From NCBI GenBank assembly GCA_900079685.1, contig LT599018.1, positions 2,209,486 to 2,273,485 of the forward strand: a stretch of DNA of 64,000 bases. The letters are read 5' to 3'. Origin of the DNA: an uncultured delta proteobacterium (GTDB lineage Bacteria; Desulfobacterota; Desulfovibrionia; Desulfovibrionales; Desulfovibrionaceae). A program made the position numbers and the translations under genes. How positions within the stretch are numbered: position 1 is the stretch's first letter; the number at the start of each line of letters is the position of its first letter. Positions 1 to 9,500 of this stretch are shown piece after piece. The notes below the pieces were generated by a model. It saw only the letters and a program-made list of their open reading frames with translations, ran no database searches and was not told the DNA's origin.

Positions 1-26
1 AGAACGCAACGCCGCGAGCCCCCGTG

Positions 27-74
27 GCGACAGGGAACAGGATTTCGTTGCCCCTGTGGCTGTTTTTATTTTTC
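27..74 (+). terminator. Intrinsic terminator of a gene left of the window
   Basis: Arms 27-35 and 52-60 are complementary at 8 of 9 positions, with a 16-nt loop, and are followed by a T-rich run (61-74). It would end transcription of an unseen upstream gene and isolate the flagellin unit that follows. Confidence 0.6.
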
Positions 75-93
75 AAAAAAATAACGTTGCGGC

Positions 94-120
94 TAAAGTA
101 TTTCGGCGGCCGCCCGAAAA
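94..120 (+). promoter_or_regulatory. Candidate sigma-28 (FliA) promoter for flagellin
   Basis: TAAA at 94-97, a 15-nt spacer, then CCCGAAAA at 113-120. The FliA consensus is TAAA-N15-GCCGATAA, so the -35 is exact and the -10 matches 6 of 8. It lies after the terminator at 27-74 and before the flagellin gene, where a late flagellar promoter is expected. It implies a leader of about 190 nt. Confidence 0.5.
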
Positions 121-320
121 GAGAGACAGGCAGCCCGGAACAGGACCATGATGGGCATGGCTCCGTCGGGACGGCAGGTTTGGAAAAAAACTTTTGGAAG
201 ACCCTAAAGGAAATTCCGGAACAGCCGAAAAGGAAGCAACAACACAATGGTGGGAGTGTCGCAGGGAAGCGGCCGCATATGGTGCACCACCGGGAAACAT
301 AATATTCACGGAGGAATGTT
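121..320 (+). other. Long 5' leader of the flagellin mRNA
   Basis: About 200 bases without a credible gene. A short open frame crossing it (24-302) has no supporting features. The leader carries several GGA triplets, including one in an ACAGGA context near 141 and one in the ribosome-binding site GGAGG at 311-315. GGA sites in leaders are what CsrA binds in flagellin mRNAs of other bacteria. That role is inference here. Confidence 0.4.
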
Positions 321-1211
321 ATGGCTCTTACTATCAATAACAACTTGATGGCCGCTAACGCCGCAAGGAACTTGTCCAACAGTTACAGCGCTCTGTCCAC
401 CTCTGTCCGCCGCCTGTCTTCCGGTCTTCGCGTCGGCCAGGCTTCCGACGACGCAGCCGGTCTCGCCATCCGCGAACTTATGCGCGCCGACATCGCGTCC
501 CTGAACCAGGGCGTGCGTAACGCGAACGACGCGATCTCCCTTATCCAGACTGCTGACGGCGCCCTCGGCGTCATCGACGAAAAGCTGATCCGGATGAAGG
601 AACTCGCCGAACAGGCCGCCACGGGTACCTACAACTCCGACCAGCGTCTGATGATCGAATCCGAATACCAGGCCATGGCTTCGGAAATCACCCGTATCGC
701 CAACGCCACGGACTTCAACGGCGTGTACCTGCTCAACGGCAACCTCTCCAGCAGCACCCACGACGGCACGGAGCTCGTGTCCAAGGGCAAGCTGAAGGTC
801 CACTTCGGTACGGCCAACGACTCGGCGGAAGACTACTACTACATCCAGATCGGCAACTCCACGGCCTCCGCGCTCGGCGTCGGCAACGAAGCCGACAGCA
901 CCATGGAAGCGTACACCGTGTCCACCCAGGCCCGCGCGCAGAGGGCTCTGGTCGGTCTGAACAGCGCCATCATCTCCAAGGACAAGATCCGCGCGGCTCT
1001 CGGCGCCATGCAGAACCGCCTGGAAAACACCGTGTCCAACTTGCAGATTCAGGCTGAAAACCTGCAGGCCGCCGAATCCCGCATCTCGGACGTGGACGTC
1101 GCGACCGAAATGACCGAATTCGTCCGCAACCAGGTTCTCACGCAGGCGGCGGTGGCCATGCTCTCCCAGGCCAACTCCCTGCCGCAGATGGCCCTGCAGC
1201 TCATCGGCTAA
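321..1211 (+). CDS. fliC: Flagellin
   Basis: Structural subunit of the flagellar filament, 296 aa. The N-terminal D0/D1 helices (about 1-140, opening ALTINNNLMAANAARNL) and the C-terminal D1/D0 helices (about 215-296, with ESRISDVDVATEMTEF) are classical. The middle hypervariable part is only about 75 residues, so this is a compact flagellin. The TLR5-contact region of enteric flagellins corresponds to RMKELAEQA near residue 95. GGAGG stands 5 nt before the ATG. A single-gene unit is likely, with a sigma-28-like promoter at 94-120 and a strong terminator at 1261. The protein is exported by the flagellar type III system and lacks a signal peptide. Confidence 0.97.
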   Translation: MALTINNNLMAANAARNLSNSYSALSTSVRRLSSGLRVGQASDDAAGLAIRELMRADIASLNQGVRNANDAISLIQTADGALGVIDEKLIRMKELAEQAATGTYNSDQRLMIESEYQAMASEITRIANATDFNGVYLLNGNLSSSTHDGTELVSKGKLKVHFGTANDSAEDYYYIQIGNSTASALGVGNEADSTMEAYTVSTQARAQRALVGLNSAIISKDKIRAALGAMQNRLENTVSNLQIQAENLQAAESRISDVDVATEMTEFVRNQVLTQAAVAMLSQANSLPQMALQLIG

Positions 1212-1260
1212 TATGGGTAGCCGAAAGCGTATGGGTCAGGGGATCTAGCCGCAAAAACAA

Positions 1261-1294
1261 ATCGGGCCGTCTTGCGACGGCCCGATTTTTGTTT
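1261..1294 (+). terminator. Intrinsic terminator of fliC
   Basis: A perfect GC-rich stem (ATCGGGCCGTC / GACGGCCCGAT) with a 4-nt loop is followed by TTTTTGTTT. It starts 49 nt after the flagellin stop. The next gene on the opposite strand ends at 1320, so it may act in both directions. Confidence 0.85.
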
Positions 1295-1319
1295 ATCAAG
1301 AAAACTCCAACCAAGCGGC

Positions 1320-1799
1320 TCAGTTTGCTTTAACAACCCGCGCGCGGTTGCCGGAACTGCGCAGGATGCGGACGCGGTCGCCCACGGCGTAGTCGCCGTC
1401 AATGGCCTGGACGATGCTGATGGTCCCGCCGTTGTTTTCCAGGTCGATCATGAATTCATACGCTTTTTCCGTGCGGACGGCCTTTTCGCCCAGCGCGCCC
1501 AGCACCGCGCCGATAGCCGCGCCGCCCGCCGTGGTAAGGATGCGCCCCTTGCCGCCGCCCATGGTGCTGCCGACAACGCCGCCGAGAACGCCGCCGATGC
1601 CCGTCCCGACAATGCTCGCATCCTGCTCGATGCTCACTTCGCTAATGGACACGATAACGCCCCGCTGCACGGTCTGCACCTGCCGGGCCTCTTCTTTGCT
1701 GTAAGATTTGCCGCCGGTCGTGGCGCAGCCGCCGAGCGCGAGGAGCGCGGCCAGAATAAAAACCGGCACGGCACTTTTACGGATCATCATTTTTTTCAT
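1320..1799 (-). CDS. Glycine-zipper outer-membrane lipoprotein (SlyB/Pcp-like)
   Basis: 159 aa. A type II signal peptide of about 24 residues ends in a lipobox (LALGGC, lipidated Cys25). Residues 60-105 are Gly/Ala-rich with GxxxG spacing (GIGGVLGGVVGS, GGAAIGAVLGALG), the 2TM glycine-zipper motif of SlyB-type lipoproteins. The C-terminal third is a small beta-rich domain (FMIDLENNGG, VRILRSSGN). The family is associated with the outer membrane and envelope integrity; the exact role is unknown. AAGGAGG precedes the ATG. It lies downstream of miaB on the same strand with a gap of 138 nt and may be transcribed alone. Confidence 0.85.
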   Translation of the reverse strand: MKKMMIRKSAVPVFILAALLALGGCATTGGKSYSKEEARQVQTVQRGVIVSISEVSIEQDASIVGTGIGGVLGGVVGSTMGGGKGRILTTAGGAAIGAVLGALGEKAVRTEKAYEFMIDLENNGGTISIVQAIDGDYAVGDRVRILRSSGNRARVVKAN

Positions 1800-1937
1800 G
1801 GATACCTCCTTTTGCCGAAAAAACTATGCCCGCAGCCGGGTGAAAGGTCCAGAGTTTCCGGTTCGCTTGCGGGAAAGCACGTCTTTTTCCCGTGAAAAAG
1901 CGCATCCGCTGCAAAAAAAAGCGGATGCGCCCATACC

Positions 1938-3299
1938 TTATGCCAAATCCCCTTTCAGGCCGTGCATGCTCGCGCCGGTAACCCGCACGGGCACGGTTTC
2001 TCCCAGCCAGCCGCCGGGCGGCGCCTCCCGCATCATGCGCACGATGACGCTGTGCCCGCGTTCCTCGCGCCCCTGCCAGTATACCGCGCCGGGAACAGGG
2101 TCCTTGGCCGCAGCTTCCCCTTCCAGGAGCACGCGGACCGTCTCCCCCTGCATGCGCGCCAACAGATCCGAGGCAAACGCGTATTGCCAGGCCTGGAGCC
2201 GGGCGAGCCGGTCGAACTTCGTCTTCTTGTCCAGTTTGTCGCCGAGCAGGGACGCCCGCGTGCCGGGCCTGTCCGAGTAAGCAAAAGAAAAGCTGCCCGC
2301 AAACCCGACCCGTTCCATGAACGAGAGCGTTTCCTGGAACTGCTCCTCGGTTTCGCCGGGAAAGCCCACGATGATGTCCGTGGAAAAATGCATTTCCGGC
2401 CGTGCCGCTTTGAGCTCGGTCACCAGTTCCAGAAACCGGGCGGTATCGTATTTCCGGCCCATGCGGCGCAAAATTTCGTCCGACCCGGACTGCAGCGGCA
2501 GGTGCAGCCGGGGCGCGAGCATCGGCAAATCCGCGAAGGCCCTTGCCATGTCCGGCCCCATGTCCTTGGGGTGGGGCGTCACGAAGCGTAGCCGGGAAAG
2601 GTTTGGTAGCGCCGCCACCCGGTACAGCAGGTCGCCGAAGGCGCTCCTGCCGTTGCCGACCGTTACGCCCAGGTCCAACCCGTAGGCGTTCACGTTCTGG
2701 CCCAGCAGGGTGATCTCCTTCGCGCCGCGTTCCAGAAGGCCCGCGCATTCCGCGAGGACCGCGTCCGCGTCGCGCGATTTCTGGCGGCCCCGCACGTAGG
2801 GCACGATACAATACGCGCAGAAATTGTCGCAGCCCTGCATGATGTTGACGAACGCCGCCGGCGGCACCGTTTCCCCGTCCAGAGCCGCGTCCCGTTCCTC
2901 GAACCGGTCCGCGAAGTCGATAAGGCTGATGCGAAGGCGCTTCGCTTCCGCCAGCCGGGCAATGGCGTCCGGGGCCGAGGCGATGCCGTCCGTGCCGAAC
3001 ACCAGCCGGACCTGGGAAAACCGTTTGAACAGCTTCTCCCCCACCTGCTGGGCCACGCAGCCGCCCACGCAGACGAGGATGTCCGGCGAGTTGCCGGTTG
3101 CGCTGCGGATGCGGCCGATCTCGCTGTAGACCTTTTGTTCGGGTTTGTCCCGCACCGAGCAGGTGTTGAGAATATGGATGGTGGCCTTGTCCGCCGCGAC
3201 CGGCACAAACCCGCGCGCCACCAGGGAGCGCGAAAGCCAGTCCGAGTCCGCCGCGTTCATCTGGCAGCCGAATGTCGTTATGTGAAAGGTATTGGGCAT
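1938..3299 (-). CDS. miaB: tRNA-2-methylthio-N6-dimethylallyladenosine synthase
   Basis: Radical-SAM methylthiotransferase that adds the 2-methylthio group to i6A37 of tRNAs reading UNN codons. 453 aa. The N-terminal UPF0004 domain carries cluster cysteines (FGCQMN, then VCVGGCVAQ). The radical-SAM motif is CDNFCAYC, followed by VPYVRGRQKSR. A C-terminal TRAM domain follows (about 380-453). The frame is open upstream to 3434, but that extension lies inside the palindromic repeat at 3343-3486 and has no family similarity. I therefore start at the ATG that gives MPNTFHITTFGCQMN. The gene runs divergently from gltX. Confidence 0.96.
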   Translation of the reverse strand: MPNTFHITTFGCQMNAADSDWLSRSLVARGFVPVAADKATIHILNTCSVRDKPEQKVYSEIGRIRSATGNSPDILVCVGGCVAQQVGEKLFKRFSQVRLVFGTDGIASAPDAIARLAEAKRLRISLIDFADRFEERDAALDGETVPPAAFVNIMQGCDNFCAYCIVPYVRGRQKSRDADAVLAECAGLLERGAKEITLLGQNVNAYGLDLGVTVGNGRSAFGDLLYRVAALPNLSRLRFVTPHPKDMGPDMARAFADLPMLAPRLHLPLQSGSDEILRRMGRKYDTARFLELVTELKAARPEMHFSTDIIVGFPGETEEQFQETLSFMERVGFAGSFSFAYSDRPGTRASLLGDKLDKKTKFDRLARLQAWQYAFASDLLARMQGETVRVLLEGEAAAKDPVPGAVYWQGREERGHSVIVRMMREAPPGGWLGETVPVRVTGASMHGLKGDLA

Positions 3300-3342
3300 G
3301 ATTACACAAATTGCCTCTGCTAGACGTGTTTTCCGGCTGCAA

Positions 3343-3486
3343 GGGGCTGTCAATAAATTAGGATTTTTATTCTCTGCCGAGGAAGGCGAGTTCCGGGCGG
3401 AGCGAATAGTATCAGGCATACATGAGCTTCGCACGGGACGAGCCTGACGAAGGCAGAGGATAAAAAGACAATTTAGTGACAGCCCC
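3343..3486. repeat. Long palindromic repeat, copy A (144 bp)
   Basis: Outer arms 3343-3359 and 3470-3486 are complementary at 16 of 17 positions. The whole element folds into one imperfect hairpin with a central segment around 3411-3425. About 110 bp of its core (from about 3359) aligns with the reverse complement of the element at 63092-63239 with roughly a dozen differences, while the outer arms are unrelated. It sits between divergent miaB and gltX, so a terminator role is unlikely for this copy. Confidence 0.9.
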
Positions 3487-3575
3487 TACGATATTTCGCT
3501 GCAATTGGCAAGCGGACCGTTTTGGCGTATAGGCAGTGTCTGCATTTGACCCGAACCGATTTGGAGGACCGTCCC

Positions 3576-4970
3576 ATGACCGTTATCACCCGTTTCGCGC
3601 CCAGCCCCACGGGGCATCTGCATATAGGCGGCGCGCGCACCGCCATCTTCTGCTGGCTGCTGTCCAAGCATTGCGGCGGCAAATTCCTGCTGCGCATTGA
3701 GGATACGGACAGGGAACGCTCCAAGCAGGAATATACCGATTCCATCCTGGCCTCCATGCACTGGCTCGGCCTGGACCCGGACGAACCGCCCATCTACCAG
3801 ACCTCCCGCATGGCCCGTTACAAGGAAGCCATGGAACAGATGGTCGCCTCGGGCCACGCCTACTGGTGCAGCTGTTCGCCCGATGAAGTGGAAGCCATGC
3901 GCGAAAAGGCGCGGGCCGAAGGCGCGAAACCCCGCTACGACGGCCGCTGCCGCGATCTCGGCCTCGGACCCGGACCCGGCCGGGCCGTCCGCCTGCGCAC
4001 GCCCTTTTCCGGCCCCATCACCCTGCACGACATCGTGAAGGGCGACATCACCGTGGATGCCTCCGAACTCGACGACATGATCATCTGGCGCTCCGACGAT
4101 ACCCCCACCTACAACTTCGCCGTGGTGGTGGATGATATGGACATGGGCATCACCCACGTCATCCGGGGCGACGACCATGTGAGCAACACCCACAAACAGA
4201 TCCTAATTTTCGAAGCCCTGGGCCATCCGCTGCCCGTGTTCGGCCACGTGCCCATGATCCTCGGCCCGGACAAGCAGAAACTGTCCAAACGCCACGGCGC
4301 CAAGGCTGCCGTGGAGTATGAAAAAGACGGCCTCCTGCCCGCCGCCCTGATAAATTATCTGGTCCGGCTCGGCTGGTCCCACGGCGACCAGGAGTTGTTC
4401 ACCATTCAAGAACTCATCGACGCGTTTGACGGCAACAACATGAACCGCGCCGCCGCGAGTTTTGACCCGGAAAAACTGCTCTGGGTCAACGCCCACCATA
4501 TGCGGAACACCCCGGTGGCCGAGCTTGCGGCCCTGACCCGCCCGTTCCTGGACGAGGACCTCAAGGACGTGGACGCATCCCGCCTTGAAGCCGCCGTCGG
4601 GCTATACCAGCAGCGCGCCAACACCCTGGTGGAACTGGCGAAGGAAGTGCGGGCCATTCTCCTGCCCGCCGCCGCCCTGGAATACGCCGCGGGCGCGAAG
4701 GAGAAAGCGCTGACCGCCGAATCGCGGCCGCACCTCGCGGCGTTGCGCGATATCTTCGCGGCGGTGGCCCCCTGGACGGAACAGGGCGCGCACGACGCAC
4801 TGCATGCGTATGTTGAAAGTAACGGGTTGAAATTCAAAGCCGTGGGGCCCGTGGTGCGGGTGGCTATTTTGGCGTCGCTCGGCGGGCCGGGCTTGCCGGA
4901 AACCATGGCTGTGCTCGGAAAAGACGAAACGCTGGCGCGGATGGACCGGTTGCTGGTGCAACCGGTGTAA
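3576..4970 (+). CDS. gltX: Glutamyl-tRNA synthetase
   Basis: Class I synthetase charging tRNA-Glu (or tRNA-Glu and tRNA-Gln). 464 aa, the usual bacterial length. The HIGH-type motif is HIGG at 16-19 and the KMSKS-type motif is KLSKR at 235-239. A Cys-bearing insertion (CSCSPDEVEA, then RCRD) is typical of many bacterial GluRS. Start chosen at MTVITRFAPSPTG because GGAGG at 3562-3566 precedes it by 9 nt; an open extension to 3522 runs through that Shine-Dalgarno site. Only 9 nt separate it from hisH, so gltX-hisH-hisF probably form one operon. Confidence 0.97.
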   Translation: MTVITRFAPSPTGHLHIGGARTAIFCWLLSKHCGGKFLLRIEDTDRERSKQEYTDSILASMHWLGLDPDEPPIYQTSRMARYKEAMEQMVASGHAYWCSCSPDEVEAMREKARAEGAKPRYDGRCRDLGLGPGPGRAVRLRTPFSGPITLHDIVKGDITVDASELDDMIIWRSDDTPTYNFAVVVDDMDMGITHVIRGDDHVSNTHKQILIFEALGHPLPVFGHVPMILGPDKQKLSKRHGAKAAVEYEKDGLLPAALINYLVRLGWSHGDQELFTIQELIDAFDGNNMNRAAASFDPEKLLWVNAHHMRNTPVAELAALTRPFLDEDLKDVDASRLEAAVGLYQQRANTLVELAKEVRAILLPAAALEYAAGAKEKALTAESRPHLAALRDIFAAVAPWTEQGAHDALHAYVESNGLKFKAVGPVVRVAILASLGGPGLPETMAVLGKDETLARMDRLLVQPV

Positions 4971-4979
4971 GGAGTCTGT

Positions 4980-5621
4980 ATGCTGGCGATACTGGATTAC
5001 GAAGCGGGCAACCAGACGAGCGTTTCCCGCGCGCTGACGTCGCTGGACGTCCCGAATTCGATCACGGCGGACGCGAAAACGCTCCTCGCCGCAGACGGGG
5101 TCATTTTCCCCGGCGTAGGCGCGGCGGGCCAGGCCATGGACCTCTTGCGGTCCAGAGGGCTGGACGCGGTCCTTAACCGGATCGTCGAGAAGAATATCCC
5201 GCTGCTGGGCATCTGCCTGGGCTGCCAGATCATGCTGGAACACAGCGAGGAAAGCGATACGGCGACCCTGGGAATATTCAAGGGCAAAACCCGGCGGTTC
5301 GCCGAGGATTTGACGGACGAGACCGGCGAGAGAATCCGCATCCCGCACATGGGCTGGAACAGCGCGCCCAGACAGCGGGACAGCCGGTTGTTTGACGGCA
5401 TTCCTCAGGATGCGGAGTTTTATTTCGTGCACAGCTACTATGTGGAACCCGAGCCGGAAGCGGTGCTGGCGATGACGGACTACGGCAAAACCTTTTGCTC
5501 GGCCATCGGGCGGGACGGCTTGTGGGCCGTGCAGTTCCACGCGGAAAAAAGCGGCAGATACGGGCTGCGGTTGTTGCGGAACTATTACGAGTATTGCCGG
5601 GAGGTGGCGCATGCTCAGTAA
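4980..5621 (+). CDS. hisH: Imidazole glycerol phosphate synthase, glutaminase subunit
   Basis: Class I glutamine amidotransferase that supplies ammonia to HisF in histidine synthesis. 213 aa. The nucleophile is Cys79 in GICLGCQ, with His187 and Glu189 (FHAEKSG) completing the triad. The oxyanion-strand region PGVGA is present. AAGGAG precedes the ATG. It overlaps hisF by 11 nt, which fits obligate 1:1 assembly with HisF. hisD is in the window too, but 28 kb away. Confidence 0.95.
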   Translation: MLAILDYEAGNQTSVSRALTSLDVPNSITADAKTLLAADGVIFPGVGAAGQAMDLLRSRGLDAVLNRIVEKNIPLLGICLGCQIMLEHSEESDTATLGIFKGKTRRFAEDLTDETGERIRIPHMGWNSAPRQRDSRLFDGIPQDAEFYFVHSYYVEPEPEAVLAMTDYGKTFCSAIGRDGLWAVQFHAEKSGRYGLRLLRNYYEYCREVAHAQ

Positions 5622-6387
5622 ACGGATCATCCCCTGTCTGGACGTGCGGGACGGCAAACTGACCAAGGGCGTCAAATTCCAGGGCAACGTGGACATCGGC
5701 GACCCGGTGGAAACCGCCCGGAAATATTACGAGGACGGCGCGGATGAAATCGTGTTTTACGATATCACCGCCTCCGCCGAAGGCCGGGGCATTTTCCTGG
5801 ACGTGGTGGAGCGGGTCGCGAAAGCCATCGCCATTCCCTTTTCCGTGGGCGGCGGGCTTGCCACGGTGGCGGACATGCGCGCCGTGCTGCTGGCCGGGGC
5901 GGAAAAAGTCTCCGTAAACTCCGGCGCCGTGAAAAATCCGGACGTCATCGCCGAAGGCGCGAAAGCGTTCGGCTCCCAGGCCATTGTGGTGGGCATGGAC
6001 GTGAAGCAGGTCGAAAAGACGGATGCCGTCCCGTCCGGGTATGAGGTCGTCATCCACGGCGGCCGCAAATACACAGGCATGGACGCGCTGGCCTGGGCCA
6101 AACGCTGCGAGGATCTCGGGGCCGGTGAGTTGTGCATCAACTCCATTGACGCGGACGGCACCAAGGAAGGGTACGAGCTGACCCTGACCCGCCTGGTGGC
6201 GGAAACCGTGCAGATACCGGTCATCGCCTCCGGCGGCGCGGGCAACCCGGAGCACATGTACGAAGCCCTGACGGAAGGCAAGGCCTCCGCCGCGCTGATA
6301 GCCTCCATCGTGCACTACGGAGAATACACGATTCCCGGCATCAAGGAATATCTCCACAATAAAGGCTGCAAGGTCCGCCTGCGGTAA
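5611..6387 (+). CDS. hisF: Imidazole glycerol phosphate synthase, cyclase subunit
   Basis: TIM-barrel cyclase that turns PRFAR plus ammonia into imidazole glycerol phosphate and AICAR. 258 aa. The general acid/base residues Asp11 (IPCLDV) and Asp130 (VVGMDVK) are both present, as are phosphate-binding loops (FSVGGG near 80, ASGGAGN near 210). The segment after the first strand reads [14 protein letters not shown], a less common variant of the usual VNFVNLRDAGDPVE. The start overlaps the end of hisH. A strong terminator follows at 6417. Confidence 0.95.
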   Translation: MLSKRIIPCLDVRDGKLTKGVKFQGNVDIGDPVETARKYYEDGADEIVFYDITASAEGRGIFLDVVERVAKAIAIPFSVGGGLATVADMRAVLLAGAEKVSVNSGAVKNPDVIAEGAKAFGSQAIVVGMDVKQVEKTDAVPSGYEVVIHGGRKYTGMDALAWAKRCEDLGAGELCINSIDADGTKEGYELTLTRLVAETVQIPVIASGGAGNPEHMYEALTEGKASAALIASIVHYGEYTIPGIKEYLHNKGCKVRLR

Positions 6388-6416
6388 ACGGCTTTATCCG
6401 GGGGATGATCGCTCTG

Positions 6417-6450
6417 ACGGCCCGCCGCGCGTTGCGGCGGGCCGTTTATT
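6417..6450 (+). terminator. Terminator of the gltX-hisHF operon
   Basis: A GC-rich stem (ACGGCCCGCCGC / GCGGCGGGCCGT) with a short loop is followed by TTTATT. It begins 29 nt after the hisF stop. Confidence 0.8.
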
Positions 6451-6582
6451 CGTGATAAAAAGACCGAGTTTTTCCACGTTTTACGACCTGACAAATCCGG
6501 AAAAACGCTTTAAGCTGACAGGGAGTCGTCGGCAAAGCGTTCCACCCCGGCATTCCGCCGGAAAAACCAACCTATCACCGCC

Positions 6583-9500
6583 ATGGCAGATACTGATACG
6601 CGGCAACAATCCCGTGGTTTTTTCCGTTCCCTCGCCCTGACGCGCAAGGGCCGGCCCGGTCTGCTGCCGTGGCTCGCGTTTTTCATTCTCCTCTATGCCG
6701 CCGGTCTCGGGTTTCTGCTGCCCTACTTCGCAAAACCCTTTCTGGAAAAGACCCTGTCCAGAGAATTGGGCGTCGCCTGCACCATCGGCAAGCTCACGGT
6801 CAACCCCGCGACCCTGAAGATTACCGCCCGCGATTTCCGCATCCCCTACCCCGATGCCGCCAGGGAAAAAACCGGCGAGTATCTGGTGCGCCTCAAACGC
6901 CTGGAGATGTCGCCCTCGCTCCTGTCCGCCGCGCACAAAACCCTTATCGTCGACGACCTGCGGCTTGTGGAACCGCAATTTTTCCTCACCCGGCTGCCGG
7001 ACGGCACGCTTTCCACCCAGCTGTTTTTCGCCGGGGAAGACCCCCGCGAACCGAACGCGGAACCGGAAGAGGAGAAAGAGGCCGACCTCTTTCCCCTTGT
7101 TATCCACAACATCACGATCCGCAACGGCACCCTGACCGTGGCGGACGCCGTCCACGGCGCGCGCCACACGGCCACGAACATCGACCTGTCCGTGCCGTTC
7201 GCCTCCACCCTGCAAACGGACCGCGACGTGGCGCTCACCCCCACCCTTTCCGCCGTGGTCAACGGCCGGGCAATAACCATCCAGGGGGAATCGCGGCCCT
7301 TCGCCTCCAGCAGGCAGACGGAGTTCGCCCTGCAGACGCGCGACCTGAACCTGCCGGATTTCAACTCCTATATCCGGCCCTATACCAGCCTGGACCTCAC
7401 AAGCGGTCTGCTGCACACGGAACTGACCCTGCGCTTCGAGGCGGACGCGGAAAAGGCTTTTGACGTTTCCCTGGCCGGGACCATGGAAATCACCGGCCTG
7501 ACCCTCGCGGACAAAAAAAATACGGTCTTCAGCCTGGCAAAAGCTTCGGTCGACGCGGAAAACGTGATTATCGGCCCGCGCCGGATAATTATCAACAAGG
7601 CCTCCCTGGAAAAGCCGGAAATGGTCATCCGCCGCGCCAAAAACGGCACCGTGGATTGGGAGACCTTTTTCTTCCTGCCGAAGGACGCGCCCAAGTCCGA
7701 TATCCGCATCACCACCAGCGGCGGGAGAGAGGTGCCCATTCCGGGAAGGGAAACGGCGCCGGAACAGCCCCACGGCCTGCCGCTCCAGCTCGTTCTTAAG
7801 GACTCGACCCTTACGGACGGGAAAATCACCTGGCAGGACAACGCTCCGCAACCCCCTGTCCGCTACGTCATGGAAAACATCCAGGGCTCCTTTTCCGACG
7901 TAAGCACCGACGACGCGGGCAGCGCGGTCTTTTCACTCAGTTTCGGCAGCGGCGCGTCCACCGTGTCGGCCAGGGGCAAGGCCACCATCTCGCCGATGCG
8001 CGTGGAGTGCGCCCTCGACGCCAAGGAACTGCCCCTGCCGCCGTTCGCCCCCTACGTGCCCCGGGACAGCGGCCTTGTCCTGGAAGGCGGGACGCTGAGC
8101 GTCGCCGGCGACTGCCTCTTCCAGTACCGGCCCGAGTTGCTGGCGCGTATTTCCAAGGGGCAGGCGGCTCTTTCCGGGATAAAAGCCCGGACGGGCGGAG
8201 CGGGAGCGCCCTTTCTGGCCGTGCGGAATATCGCGGCGGAGCGGATAACGGCGGATGCGGCGGAGCGGACGCTGCACATCGGGAAAATCTCGGGCACGGG
8301 CATTGACGGTGCCTTCACGCGCGGGAAAGACGGTGCGCTCATGCTGCCTGCCTTTACCCCAAAACCCGCGGACGCGCGAAACGGGAAACCCGCCCCCGCG
8401 CCCGCTCCGGACAAACCCTGGCATATCAGTGTGGACGCCCTTGCCGTGGGGCAGTCAACGTTCGGGTTCGTGGATGAAAGCCTGCGCCGCAAGGCGGCGA
8501 TCCAATTGAAAAACATCGCTGTTTCCGGCAAAAATTTTTCCAGCCATGGTACCAAGCGGTGGGATCTCAGCGTATCCGCGGCGTCCGGGGAAGAGGGTAA
8601 GCTGAGCCTGGCCGCCAACGGCACCCTTGCTCCCCTGAACCTCACCTTTTCCGGAGCGGTGGAAAAGGCCGACCTGCGCCCCCTTTCTCCCTATTTGCAG
8701 GAAGCGACCCGCATCCGGCTCCGCGAGGCGTCCCTCGGCGGTGATTTTTCGGGCAGCGTGCGCCGTGCTCCGGGCACGAAAACCGGCGGGGATTTTGCCG
8801 TCAAGGGCAACCTTGGCGTGTACGGCACCTCGTTCACGTTCCGGGGCAAGGAACTCGGCGGCTGGGGCCGCATGCGCGTGGAAAATTTCGACTACCACGT
8901 CCCGCCCTCGGGACGGCGGGCTTGCAGTATCGGGAGCATTGCCGTCAACAGCCCGCGCCTGGCCGTCATCATTGACGGAAAAGGCGTGAGCAGCCTGGAG
9001 ACGGCCCTGGCCGGGCCGGACGCGCCCGATGGAGCGGGCGGACCCGGCGGAACAGACGAGAGAGACGGCCAAGACGGGCCGGAGCAAGGCCGGGAGACGG
9101 CGGAACGGTCCCCAAAAGAGCCTTTCGAAATGGCAAGCTTTTCCATCGGCAAGGTTGCCGTTTCCCTTGGCCAGGCCACCTACCAGGACAACCGCGTCTC
9201 CCCGCCCTACACCCTGCGGATGAATCAGGTGACCGCCGCGCTTGCCAACCTGTCCCTTGACCCCAGGGAAGAGGCCTCCCTCACCGGGAGCCTTACAATC
9301 AACGGCTCGCCGGTCGCCGTCGCCGCCAAGGCCGCCGCCCTCGCAACGGAACCCAAGGGCAGCGGCACCATGTCCGTGCGGTCCCTCGACCTCTCGCGCT
9401 TCACGCAGTATGCGGAAAAATACTTGGGCTACCCCGTCAGGCGGGGCGAGCTGACCGCGGATACCACCGCGACCCTTAAAGGGCGCGAGCTGACCATGCG

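Noticed and set aside
24-302. 92-codon frame before the flagellin gene
   Set aside because: It starts inside a terminator stem, covers the sigma-28 promoter and leader, and has no ribosome-binding site or homology.
4980-6387. hisHF as a second, non-histidine HisH/HisF pair for surface sugars
   Set aside because: Catalytic residues and fit with an operon after gltX suit normal histidine synthesis, and no sugar genes adjoin.
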